A model generated the notes under the pieces. The model was not told the DNA's origin and searched no databases. It saw only the letters and a list, made by a program, of their open reading frames with translations. A DNA stretch of 64,000 nucleotides from contig NZ_CP138858.1 in assembly GCF_033878955.1 (NCBI RefSeq), positions 5,173,001 through 5,237,000 on the forward strand. The letters run 5' to 3'. Below are positions 27,086 to 36,126 of the stretch, in pieces; position 1 is the stretch's first letter; each line of letters begins with the position of its first letter. The position numbers and the translations under genes were made by a program. Source of the stretch: Coraliomargarita algicola. Lineage in GTDB: Bacteria; Verrucomicrobiota; Verrucomicrobiia; Opitutales; Coraliomargaritaceae.

Positions 27086-27769
27086 ATGGAAACATATCAA
27101 ATCAAACAATGCACTGCTAGTTTGGTCGCATTCTGTGCATTGGCTTACTCCTGTATGCTGCTTTCTAGTGGTAGCACAGTCCATGCTGCCGAGAAGTTTC
27201 CTAACGTGGTGCTAATTTTTTCGGATGATTTGGGCTACGGCGATCTTGGTTGCTATGGCGCGACGAAAGTTCAGACAGCAAACATCGATAGCCTCGCAAA
27301 GGACGGGCGAATGTTTACCGATGCGCATTCTGCTTCCGCCGTATGCACACCTTCGCGCTATGCACTATTGACCGGGGAATACATATTACCAGCATTACTT
27401 GAAGATCCGAAAGAAAATATTCGCGAAAACCTATTATTAGCTCCTAAAAGTGCTAGGCACCTAGCTATCCGTAAAGGTAAATGGATGTATATCCCAAAGC
27501 GTGGCAGCGGAGGCTTTTCAGGTTCTAAAGCGACTGACCATGCCTGGGGAGGCCCACCAGCTATATCATTTATGGGTAGTGAGAATAGCGATGTCGAAAA
27601 CGGTGAATATAAGCAAGGTGCGCCCACCGCTCAACTTTACGATCTAGAGGCTGACCTAAATCAGACCACAAACCTGTATCAGCAACATCCAGAAGTTGTC
27701 AAATCGATGGAAGCGTTACTCACCAAAATCAAAAAAAATACAATAAAGGAAAACAGCCGTAAGCACTAG
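27086..27769 (+). pseudogene. S1 sulfatase with large internal in-frame deletion
   Basis: 227 residues, less than half of a normal S1 enzyme. The N-terminal part is intact: signal peptide, IFSDDLGYGDLGCYG, formylglycine motif C87-T-P-S-R91 and LLTGEY. At residue 99/100 (27382/27383) it jumps directly to a C-terminal block, ILPALLED, then AIRKGKWMYIPKRGSGGFSG and AQLYDLEADLNQTTNLY. About 230-250 residues are missing, including the GKWHLG and SDNG parts, so the product cannot be an active sulfatase. The reading frame is kept. It lies 17 bp after the GH95 gene. Confidence 0.85.
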
Positions 27770-27777
27770 GCTGAAAA

Positions 27778-28767
27778 ATGAAAGAAACAAAAGATAGAAT
27801 GATGAAAATGACTAAGATGATTATGTGGGCCTTGCTTCCAGCATGCCTTTTGTCTGTGCCTGTTGCAAACGCTGAGGATGCGCACGGAACCGTTACATTC
27901 ACGAAGACAGACTTGACCGGTATTGGCCCGGAAAAGAAGGTCTCGCGCCGTGATCCGAGCGATGTGATCAAGGTGGGGGATCTTTATTATGTCTGGTATT
28001 CGAAAGGTCCGGTTAGAACTGGTTACGATGCCACAGTCTGGGGAGCAAGCTCTCCGGACGGTGTGAACTGGACGGAAATAGGCGAAGCGGTCTCCAAAGG
28101 CGGAGCTGGCGCCTGGGATGAAGCGAGTGTTTTCACCCCCAATATCCTTGTTGCCGAAGGGCAATACTGGCTATTCTACACGGGTATTTCGAAAAATCCG
28201 AAGGTAAAGCCCGATTCCAAAATCGGCATCGCGGTATCAGACTCTCCGAATGGGCCGTGGCAAAAGCTAGATACTAATCCAGTTCTGAAGAACAGCGATA
28301 ATAAATCGGACTTTGACAGCCATCTGGTTGATGATGCCTGCCTGATTGTCCGCGACGGAAAATATTGGTTCTACTACAAAGGCCGTCAGCTGGGTAAGAA
28401 AGCCAGTCAAACCCAAATGGGACTAGCGATTGCGGATCACCCCGGAGGCCCCTATCTCCGTCATCCAGAAAATCCTGTCATTCCCGGCAATCACGAAGTC
28501 GTGGTCTGGCCGCAGGGTAAAGGGGTTGCGGCAATGATCGGGAAGGTTGGCCCCAAGGATATCGTAAAGACCATCCAGTATGCTGAGGATGGTGTGAACT
28601 TCACAAAAACACATGATATGGCATCCACGCCTTTTGCAGGTGGAACTTATCGGCCCGAGGCTTTTTCAGACACGAATCAGGGGGAAGCTCCAGCGTGGGG
28701 CGTGCACATTGGAAAAGGTGGAAAACTTTACTGTATTCAGCGCTTCGATATCGAGTGGTCTGAATAA
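27778..28767 (+). CDS. GH117/GH43-like five-bladed propeller glycoside hydrolase
   Basis: 329 residues with a signal peptide (MIMWALLPACLLSVPVANA); internal ATGs at 27799 and 27802 are alternative starts. The sequence begins with SRRDPSDVIKVGDLYYVWYSKGP, then ATVWGASSPDGVNWTE, ASVFTPNILVAEGQYWLFYTG and DDACLIVRDGKYWFYYKGR, the repeating blade pattern of GH117 and related families; GH117 enzymes cleave 3,6-anhydro-L-galactose or other alpha-1,3-linked ends. Exact specificity cannot be read from the sequence. It lies 8 bp after the deleted sulfatase and probably belongs to the same transcript. Confidence 0.8.
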   Translation: MKETKDRMMKMTKMIMWALLPACLLSVPVANAEDAHGTVTFTKTDLTGIGPEKKVSRRDPSDVIKVGDLYYVWYSKGPVRTGYDATVWGASSPDGVNWTEIGEAVSKGGAGAWDEASVFTPNILVAEGQYWLFYTGISKNPKVKPDSKIGIAVSDSPNGPWQKLDTNPVLKNSDNKSDFDSHLVDDACLIVRDGKYWFYYKGRQLGKKASQTQMGLAIADHPGGPYLRHPENPVIPGNHEVVVWPQGKGVAAMIGKVGPKDIVKTIQYAEDGVNFTKTHDMASTPFAGGTYRPEAFSDTNQGEAPAWGVHIGKGGKLYCIQRFDIEWSE

Positions 28768-28790
28768 TTTACCGGAATTATACTGAAAGT

Positions 28791-28823
28791 GCGGGGCGGA
28801 GTGCTGAAGAGCTGACGCCCCGC
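28791..28823 (+). other. GC-rich hairpin in intergenic region
   Basis: GCGGGGCG (28791-28798) pairs with CGCCCCGC (28816-28823) around a 17-base loop. No T run follows. It sits between the GH117-like gene and the next sulfatase and might attenuate or stabilise transcripts. Confidence 0.45.
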
Positions 28824-28874
28824 GAGAGATGAATCGCGAAGAGGAAAGCCATTGTGAGCAATGGAAATAATGTT

Positions 28875-30275
28875 ATGAAAAAGAAGTTTTTATCGTTGTG
28901 TTTGTTGGCGGTTACGGCGGTCGCTTTTGCCCAGCCGAACTTTGTGGTCATCTTGACCGATGATCAGGGGTATCAGGACCTTGGTTGTTACGGTTCACCT
29001 AATATCCGAACTCCAAACATTGATCGGATGGCTCAGGAGGGCATGAGATTTACGAGCTTTTATGCCCAGACCGTCTGCGGTCCTTCCCGCGTGTCGCTAA
29101 TGACGGGGTGTTATCCTATGCGCACAGAAAGAGATGCTGGAGATAATGGAATGACTCCGCACCCCGCGATGTCGTTGAATGAGATAACGATTCCGGAAAT
29201 ACTGAAACCGCTTGGCTATAAAACCGGAATGGCTGGGAAATGGGATCTGTCTGGACGCTTTAAAGCATTCCGAGTGGAGCTGAACCCCAGTAATCAGGGA
29301 TTTGACACTTCTTTGTGGACGAAAAATAGCGATTCAAAGCTTATCTATGAAGCAGGTAAGCCCTCCCTAGAGAAGTCTAGCAGAGCCTCACTTACTGAGC
29401 TATATACTAATAGAGCCATTGAGTTTATCGAAACCAATAAAGACGGACCCTTCTTCTTTTATCTCGCTCATCCCATGCCGCATACGCCTCTCGCTGCTTC
29501 GGCACAATTTAAAGGGAAGTCAAACGCGGGGCTTTACGGTGATGTTGTCGAAGAGCTTGATTACCATACCGGCCGTCTCTTGGATAAAATTAAGGAGCTG
29601 GGCTTGGATGATAACACCTACATTATATTTGCGAGTGATAACGGCCCTTGGTGGAAGGAGAAAAAACATGCGGGACATTGCGAACCACTTCGCAGCGCTA
29701 AGACTAGCACTTATGAGGGAGGACTCCGCGTTCCCTTCATTATCCGAGCACCGGGTAAAGTTCCAGCAGGGACTACATCCGATCTCGTGACTGCAATGAT
29801 CGATCTCCTCCCTTCGATTGCCAAAATCACAGGAGCAAAAGTGCCGGCAGATCGCGTGATCGACGGGCTCGATATCTCTGATATTTTCCACGGAGACCAG
29901 ACCGATCTAGATCGCCCCTTCTTCTTTTACCAGCATCAGGCACTGCGGGCTGTGAGGATGGGGGACTGGAAACTTCATCTTCCTCACTCCGAACTGGACC
30001 GCACGAAGCAGGGGAAAGGTTGGCAATCTCACGTTCCTGAAAAGGATCGTCCGTATATTGAGGAACTCACGCTCTATAATCTTAACGATGATATTGGCGA
30101 AACCACCAATGTGGCCAAGCAGCACCCGGAAGTGGTGGCCTCGCTCCTGAAACAGTTGGAGTTTGCTAAGGAGGACATTGGTTATCACGAGGTGATTGGG
30201 GAGAATTCTCGACGAAACGAGATTGAGGCTAAAGCGGGGGCAAAGGCATTGAGCAATGAAGGGAAAAAGAAATGA
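28875..30275 (+). CDS. S1 family sulfatase with changed GKWH motif
   Basis: 466 residues from ATG 28875, chosen over the GTG at 28854 because MKKKFLSLCLLAVTAVAFAQ is a typical signal peptide. Metal site ILTDDQGYQDLGCYG, formylglycine motif C68-G-P-S-R72, FASDNGPWW and LRAVRMGDWKLH are normal. The block usually reading GKWHLG is GKWDLSG, so the histidine that contacts the sulfate group in many S1 enzymes is an aspartate. The stop overlaps the next start (ATGA), so both genes are translated together. Confidence 0.92.
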   Translation: MKKKFLSLCLLAVTAVAFAQPNFVVILTDDQGYQDLGCYGSPNIRTPNIDRMAQEGMRFTSFYAQTVCGPSRVSLMTGCYPMRTERDAGDNGMTPHPAMSLNEITIPEILKPLGYKTGMAGKWDLSGRFKAFRVELNPSNQGFDTSLWTKNSDSKLIYEAGKPSLEKSSRASLTELYTNRAIEFIETNKDGPFFFYLAHPMPHTPLAASAQFKGKSNAGLYGDVVEELDYHTGRLLDKIKELGLDDNTYIIFASDNGPWWKEKKHAGHCEPLRSAKTSTYEGGLRVPFIIRAPGKVPAGTTSDLVTAMIDLLPSIAKITGAKVPADRVIDGLDISDIFHGDQTDLDRPFFFYQHQALRAVRMGDWKLHLPHSELDRTKQGKGWQSHVPEKDRPYIEELTLYNLNDDIGETTNVAKQHPEVVASLLKQLEFAKEDIGYHEVIGENSRRNEIEAKAGAKALSNEGKKK

Positions 30276-31693
30276 TAGCGAAGAAAGTATATTTACTGTT
30301 TTGTTTACTGGTAGTTGCTGGAACTGCATGGGCTAAACCCAATTTCGTGATTATCTTGACCGATGATCAAGGATATGGAGATCTCGGCTGTTTTGGTGGC
30401 ACGCATATCCAGACACCAAGGATCGATCAAATGGCGGCCGAGGGAGCAAAGCTAACCAGCTTCTATATGGCTGGAGCGGTTTGCACCCCGTCGCGAGCAG
30501 GCTTGATGACGGGGAGTTATCCCCAGCGCGTCGGCATGGCTAACAGGGTTTTACTTGCGGTAGATTCGGTTGGGCTCAACCCGACGGAATTGACGATTGC
30601 CGAAGTGCTGAAATCGGCGGGCTATAAGACTGGGATGGTCGGCAAGTGGCATTTGGGCGATCAACTTCAATCGATGCCCATACAACAGGGATTCGATGAG
30701 TTTTTCGGGATTCCCTACAGCCACGATATCACACCGTTTCATGGCAATAAAAAGTATAAATTCCCGCCCCTGCCCTTACTGGAAGGCGAGACGGTGATCG
30801 AGTTGGCGCCGGATGCCGATTATCTGACCAAGCGAATTACGGGGCGCGCGGTTCGTTTTATTGAAGAGAATAAGGATTTCCCGTTTTTTCTCTATATCTC
30901 GCATCCCGCGCCGCATCGGCCGATCTCGGTATCGCCTCCGTTCAGGCAGGATTTGAGTGAGTCGCTTCGTGCTAAACTCGCGCTGGAAAAATCGAACAAT
31001 ACAATAGAGGCTAAAGCCCGGGACGCGATGTATTCGTGTGCGATCAGTGAAGTTGATTGGTCGGTCGGACAAATTTTGGATGCTCTTAAAGAACAAGGAG
31101 TCGATGAAAATACTTTGGTGATCTTTACATCGGATAATGGTCCGAAGCTTGGAAATTCTGGTCCGTTGAAAGGTGGTAAAGGGTCCACGTTCGAAGGCGG
31201 TATGCGTGTGCCAACGGTTATTCGCTGGCCGGGGAGAATTCCGGCTGGTGTAGATCGTGATGAACTGATGACCGCAATGGATTTGTTGCCTACCTTTGCA
31301 AAATTGGCTGGGGCGGATGTTCCGATCGACCGAGTGATCGATGGTAAGGATATCTGGCCGGTGTTAGCCGAAAATCACGAATCCCCTCATGAGGCCTTCT
31401 TTTATCATAGTAAGAATCAACTCAAAGCCGTGCGAAGCGGTCAATGGAAGTTGCACTTGGCCTTTCGGGTGAAAGAAGCCGGTCTGGGAAAGGGAAAAGG
31501 GAAGGGAACTGTGGCACCAGCGCTCTTCAATCTAGATGAAGATCTGGGGGAGCGGAAAGATGTTTCGAAGTCTCACCCCGAAGTTGTTGCGCGGTTGCTT
31601 GAGCTTGCTGAAGTTTTTGAACAAGAGCTAGCCCACAACAATCGACAAGCGGCTTTTGTCGATAATCCCGAACCGTTAACTATTCGTAAGTAA
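30272..31693 (+). CDS. S1 family sulfatase
   Basis: 473 residues with a signal peptide (KVYLLFCLLVVAGTAWA). Metal site ILTDDQGYGDLGCFG, formylglycine motif C71-T-P-S-R75, MVGKWHLGDQ, FTSDNGPKLGNSGPLKGGKGS and LKAVRSGQWKLH give the complete S1 set. A KGKGKG-rich surface loop near the end is unusual but does not touch the core. It overlaps the previous gene by four bases and is closely related to it in layout, perhaps a tandem duplication with later change of specificity. Confidence 0.93.
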   Translation: MIAKKVYLLFCLLVVAGTAWAKPNFVIILTDDQGYGDLGCFGGTHIQTPRIDQMAAEGAKLTSFYMAGAVCTPSRAGLMTGSYPQRVGMANRVLLAVDSVGLNPTELTIAEVLKSAGYKTGMVGKWHLGDQLQSMPIQQGFDEFFGIPYSHDITPFHGNKKYKFPPLPLLEGETVIELAPDADYLTKRITGRAVRFIEENKDFPFFLYISHPAPHRPISVSPPFRQDLSESLRAKLALEKSNNTIEAKARDAMYSCAISEVDWSVGQILDALKEQGVDENTLVIFTSDNGPKLGNSGPLKGGKGSTFEGGMRVPTVIRWPGRIPAGVDRDELMTAMDLLPTFAKLAGADVPIDRVIDGKDIWPVLAENHESPHEAFFYHSKNQLKAVRSGQWKLHLAFRVKEAGLGKGKGKGTVAPALFNLDEDLGERKDVSKSHPEVVARLLELAEVFEQELAHNNRQAAFVDNPEPLTIRK

Positions 31694-31732
31694 GCACGAA
31701 TTTTGAATACCTTATTTAATCGAGAGAAAAGT

Positions 31733-33109
31733 ATGAATTGGAAATTGTTATCTTTATCACTTGCGGTGGCTGTGGCCATAACGAGTCATGCCGCAGAGAA
31801 GGCACTCGATACAACGCCGAATATTATTTTCATTTTAGCTGATGATCTAGGAGTTGGTGAAGTCGGCTGCTATGGATATAACGATATCATACAAACGCCG
31901 AGTCTGGACAAAATGGCTCTTGAAGGAACTCGTTTTACCCATGCCTATTCAGGATCACCAGTGTGTGCGCCGTCTCGCTGCGTATTAATGACTGGTAAAC
32001 ACACGGGGCACGCTCGACGCCGTGATAACGGCACAAAAGATGGTTCAAAGACCTTGGTCCCGCTACTCCCTGAAGATGTTACCAATGCTGAAATGCTAAA
32101 ACAAAATGGTTATGTCACTGGAGGTTGTGGCAAATGGGGATTGGGCAATGAGGGGACCACTGGGACTCCTGACAAACAGGGATTTGACCATTTTTATGGT
32201 TACCTTGACCAAAGGAAAGCTCACAATTACTATGTCAAAACACTTTGGTCTGACGGTGCACAGAAACCCGTAGAGCTTGTGGATGGTAAACCCCGTTATT
32301 CGCATGATTCCATGGCTGATGATATGCTTGACTGGATTGATCAGAATCATGAAAAGCCATTTTTTTATTATGCGGCATTTTGTATACCACACGATAAATA
32401 CCAGGTGCCAGACTTGGGTATTTATAAAGACATGGAAGGTTTGTCGGAAACGGAGAAAATATTTGCGGCAATGATCACCCGCTTAGACGCAGATGTCGGC
32501 CGCCTATTCGAACTGCTGAAAGAGCGCGGCATTGATGAAAATACAATTGTATTTTTCACCAGCGATAACGGCCCGAGTAAAATCTGGGGTAAAAATAAAT
32601 TTAACTCAGCTGGAGACCAACGCGGTAAAAAGAGAGATCTCCTACAGGGCGGGGTGAATGCACCAATGATTGTGCGCTGGCCTGGTAAGGTTCCGGCTAA
32701 TAAGGTCTCCGACTTTAAATGGGTGTTTTATGATGTGATGCCAACACTGGCCGAGATCGCCGGTGCTCAGGCTCCTGATGGTGGGGACGGACGTTCTGTG
32801 CTACCAACCCTTCTGGGAGAAAAGCAAACGCCGCACGAGTTTATCTACTGGGAATTTTATACCGAATTTCAGCAAGCGCTTATTATGGGTGATTACAAGG
32901 CGATCCGGTATGGAACCAAAGACCCTATTCAGCTTTACAAGTTGAGTGATGACCGAAGAGAAGAGACGGACATTGCGGCCAGTTATCCGGAAATGGTTGA
33001 TACCATGGCAAAGATTATGGATCGCGAACATGTCGACGATCCTTATTGGCCAACTATTGAGCATGGCAAAAAAAGTGGTAAAGGGAAAAAAAGAAAAGGC
33101 GGAATGTAG
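31733..33109 (+). CDS. S1 family sulfatase
   Basis: 458 residues from ATG 31733, preferred over TTG/ATG options upstream because MNWKLLSLSLAVAVAITSHA is a clean signal peptide. Metal site ILADDLGVGEVGCYG, formylglycine motif C78-A-P-S-R82 and FTSDNGPSK are intact. The sulfate-contact block is CGKWGLGNEG with glycine in place of histidine, a known pattern of a separate S1 subgroup. The C-terminus is a lysine-rich tail (KKSGKGKKRKGGM). It lies 39 bp after the previous sulfatase. Confidence 0.92.
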   Translation: MNWKLLSLSLAVAVAITSHAAEKALDTTPNIIFILADDLGVGEVGCYGYNDIIQTPSLDKMALEGTRFTHAYSGSPVCAPSRCVLMTGKHTGHARRRDNGTKDGSKTLVPLLPEDVTNAEMLKQNGYVTGGCGKWGLGNEGTTGTPDKQGFDHFYGYLDQRKAHNYYVKTLWSDGAQKPVELVDGKPRYSHDSMADDMLDWIDQNHEKPFFYYAAFCIPHDKYQVPDLGIYKDMEGLSETEKIFAAMITRLDADVGRLFELLKERGIDENTIVFFTSDNGPSKIWGKNKFNSAGDQRGKKRDLLQGGVNAPMIVRWPGKVPANKVSDFKWVFYDVMPTLAEIAGAQAPDGGDGRSVLPTLLGEKQTPHEFIYWEFYTEFQQALIMGDYKAIRYGTKDPIQLYKLSDDRREETDIAASYPEMVDTMAKIMDREHVDDPYWPTIEHGKKSGKGKKRKGGM

Positions 33110-33213
33110 AAAGAGCTCGTTCAAAATATCCGGCCAGCGGCTTTTCATCGTAACCCTAAGCCGTTGCCTGTTCGGCAGTAAATATGAGTTGTGAACCACC
33201 TGATCAATTTAGA

Positions 33214-36126
33214 ATGACCATAAAATGGATGACATATTTATGTGTAGCAGCCTTGTTATTGTTACCGGTGGTCGGTCGTGGAGATGATGTTACTTGGAAC
33301 GGTTCAGTTGACAGTAATTGGAATATGCCACGCAATTGGTCATCGGGGAAAGTTCCGGGGCATGAAGTGGGAGAGCAGGTTGTTTTAAGTGGCAAGAGTG
33401 TCATGCCTGTTGTCGCAACGCCAGTGGAAGTTTCGAATCCTTGTTCAGTCAAATTGCAGGACGGTGCTAAGCTTGAGGTGTGTCACGGGGAGTTGATGTT
33501 GGACGATCTTATTTTGGGAGATGAATCAGGCGCTGCTGGTGGGCTGCTGGAACTCTCTAGCTTTTCCAATGTAAACATCTCTGGCGACCTACAGGTGGGC
33601 AGTTCCTCTAGGGCTACATCAAATTCATACTTTCAGATGATGAAAGGAAAGTTAGCGGTGGGTGGAGAGTTATTTGTGGGCAAAGGATCTTTTGTGGTTA
33701 CAGGAGACGTATCTGATATCAAGGTGACGAATCTCACTTTGGCATCGACTGCAAAACTCAGGTTTGATTTTGATCTTAAGCCTCCCAAGCCTATTGAGGT
33801 AAAGAATCAGCTATCCATTGCCAAGGGAGCGACACTGCAGATTGACCTGCGGAACTATACCATGGGGAGCAACGAGATTGAACTGGTAAAGTTCGGCTCA
33901 GTGACAGGCGCTTTTGATCCTGAAAACGTCGCTTTTCTGGGGTTGGACGGTGGTGTTGTCACTATGGACAATGACAGCCTAAACTTGAAGGTGATTGATG
34001 ATGTTGCAAAAAGATCCAGCACCCTTTGGTTTATTGCTACGGGTGGAACAGGTAATGCCCCACTGGATCTCCAGGTCAATACAGGCCGACGCATTCGCAA
34101 TCTATCATCTCCTGATTTGAGTTATCAATTGAAGTCAAGTAAGGGGGCAATTGTGTATTCAACTCGCTGGAGCGGTTCCGATTTTGATGGAGACGGAAAA
34201 AATGATACAATCACCTTTGATCTGCACGTCGAGGGATTTGCTGGATCAACCTATAATTATATCAAAGAAGACGAAGGTGAAGCGGTGTCGGAAGACGAGG
34301 AACCGGAGCTGGTTTTAGGGAAATCTTCAATGACTAAGCTCGGACATTCATCAGTAGTCAAAGGCAACAGTAATGGATGGGGTGTCGGTAAGGACGGTGA
34401 TGTGGATGAAGGAGAAACACTTCGGTTCAGTGTCAAAAATATTAAGTTGTCCACAAATTTTAAACCCCAGCCACAAGGGTTTGTCAGTGCATCGGTAAAG
34501 GGGCGGGGGAATCATATTATGATTTTTGGTGAAGGTGACAATTTGACTGCTTTTGCTTCAAGAAAAGGAGGAGGAACAGCTCTGAGGCACCTTGATCCCA
34601 TGTTGGCTACCTCGGCTGCAAAATCAGGATCGATCGTGAGCAGCGTTGTTTATAAAATCATTGTCTCAGAGTTGCCTGATTTTCTGGATACAGAGGTGGG
34701 TGATTATTCACATTATCCGACTGGGCCGACTCACCGAAAGGAGTATGCCCCAGCTAGTAATATCAGGTATCCAGATTGGTCGTGGGATACTCTGCCGATG
34801 AGGGCAGGTGTCCAGAGTCAATCGCCACTGCCTGACGAAGCTGCCAAGCTGATTGCAGCCTCGTATCCGGTAGTTGCTTTGGGAGGGCGGAATACGTATG
34901 GGACAAAAAGCGTAGAAGAGGGAGTTCGTGTGACCGCAGCTAAGCTCAAATCATATAATCCCAGGGTGCATACGGGGACGTATAAGAATGCGGGACTTCA
35001 TCACGATCGAACGGCTGCGAATGCTCATTTTGATGAAAAGGAATGGACTCTTTATGACTTAGATCAAAACGGGAAGAGGCGATACGATAAAATACGAAAT
35101 TGGTATCGCTATAATCACAATCATCCCGAGATGCGTAAGTGGTGGTCTGATTGGTGTGTGGCCAGGCTTCAAGACCCGAACATTGATAGCATTTTTATCG
35201 ATAAGGCAACTGGGGGTGACAAGGCTCTTCAGTTTTATGAAGGGGGTGTTATAGAGGGCAATAACCGGCAGAAATCGTATGTGAGCATTCGGAGGCGATT
35301 GCCTAAAGGAGATATTTTGACTGGGAACGTTTTACGCTCCAGCCGCCTAGGAGGGAGCCGTGAGCTGATGCATATATTTAACAGTTCATACTCCGAGGGC
35401 TGGAAGCACGGTAGTGGAGCTGGATTGGTAGTCATGAGTCGAGCCGAGGCTGCGGCTGCGAGTATTCAACTGTTCCGTGAGGCATCAGTGAAGGGGATGA
35501 TGGTTCAACCGAATCACGGGAACCTGAACCATTTTTGTTTAAGTAGTGATGAGGCACAGGGGATGATCGACGAAGGGCGTAGAGATGAAGTGATCGATAT
35601 TATCAGAGAAGAGATTCAGCTGCCTCTGGCCTATCATTTGATTTATGTGAATCCATACAGCTACTTTGGTTTTCAGGTGTCTAAAAATACGTCTCATGAC
35701 AAGTTGCTCTGGCATACAAAAGCGTATATCGAGGAATTTCGCCATCCTTTGGGGAAACCTCTTGGGCCCCCCGTCAGAAACGGATACATTTTTACCCGCT
35801 CATTCGAGCATGTTGATGTATGGTTAAACGTGGAAACAGAAGAGTGCCGAATGACGTGGGATTGGATGCCGATTGCCTTTCCACAAACTGTAACAGTAAA
35901 AGCTGTAGGGGCTGCTAAGATTTCTCTAAGGGGGGCTGATCCGCAAAAGAGCAATCTGACTTATGCTGTGTTCAGTCAGCCTAAGAATGGGAGGCTTTCC
36001 GGTAATGCTCCGAACCTAACTTATACTCCGAACGCTGGTTTTAGCGGTAAGGATAGCTTTACCTTTAAAACTAAAAACGATGTGGCCAAGAGCTTAAAGG
36101 CGACAGTTTCTATTTCAATACAATGA
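33214..36126 (+). CDS. Large exported multidomain protein, putative glycoside hydrolase of unrecognised family
   Basis: About 970 residues from ATG 33214 (signal peptide TYLCVAALLLLPVVGRG). Order: a beta-repeat, autotransporter-adhesin-like part starting VTWNGSVDSNWNMPRNW (to about 265); a domain shared with the PEP-CTERM protein at 20482, including SDFDGDGKNDTITF (about 275-485); a long catalytic-looking part (about 490-870) with YPDWSWDTLPM, RNWYRYNHNHPEMRKWW and IDSIFIDKA (Asp663) typical of a TIM-barrel hydrolase; and a C-terminal Ig/cadherin-like domain (LTYAVFSQPKNGRLSG). I do not recognise the barrel family. It sits between sulfatases, its stop overlapping the next start, so a role on the same polysaccharide is likely. 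Confidence 0.7.
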   Translation: MTIKWMTYLCVAALLLLPVVGRGDDVTWNGSVDSNWNMPRNWSSGKVPGHEVGEQVVLSGKSVMPVVATPVEVSNPCSVKLQDGAKLEVCHGELMLDDLILGDESGAAGGLLELSSFSNVNISGDLQVGSSSRATSNSYFQMMKGKLAVGGELFVGKGSFVVTGDVSDIKVTNLTLASTAKLRFDFDLKPPKPIEVKNQLSIAKGATLQIDLRNYTMGSNEIELVKFGSVTGAFDPENVAFLGLDGGVVTMDNDSLNLKVIDDVAKRSSTLWFIATGGTGNAPLDLQVNTGRRIRNLSSPDLSYQLKSSKGAIVYSTRWSGSDFDGDGKNDTITFDLHVEGFAGSTYNYIKEDEGEAVSEDEEPELVLGKSSMTKLGHSSVVKGNSNGWGVGKDGDVDEGETLRFSVKNIKLSTNFKPQPQGFVSASVKGRGNHIMIFGEGDNLTAFASRKGGGTALRHLDPMLATSAAKSGSIVSSVVYKIIVSELPDFLDTEVGDYSHYPTGPTHRKEYAPASNIRYPDWSWDTLPMRAGVQSQSPLPDEAAKLIAASYPVVALGGRNTYGTKSVEEGVRVTAAKLKSYNPRVHTGTYKNAGLHHDRTAANAHFDEKEWTLYDLDQNGKRRYDKIRNWYRYNHNHPEMRKWWSDWCVARLQDPNIDSIFIDKATGGDKALQFYEGGVIEGNNRQKSYVSIRRRLPKGDILTGNVLRSSRLGGSRELMHIFNSSYSEGWKHGSGAGLVVMSRAEAAAASIQLFREASVKGMMVQPNHGNLNHFCLSSDEAQGMIDEGRRDEVIDIIREEIQLPLAYHLIYVNPYSYFGFQVSKNTSHDKLLWHTKAYIEEFRHPLGKPLGPPVRNGYIFTRSFEHVDVWLNVETEECRMTWDWMPIAFPQTVTVKAVGAAKISLRGADPQKSNLTYAVFSQPKNGRLSGNAPNLTYTPNAGFSGKDSFTFKTKNDVAKSLKATVSISIQ

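Noticed and set aside
28791..28823. GC-rich hairpin as a rho-independent terminator
   Set aside because: No T run follows, so it is kept only as a hairpin of unknown role.
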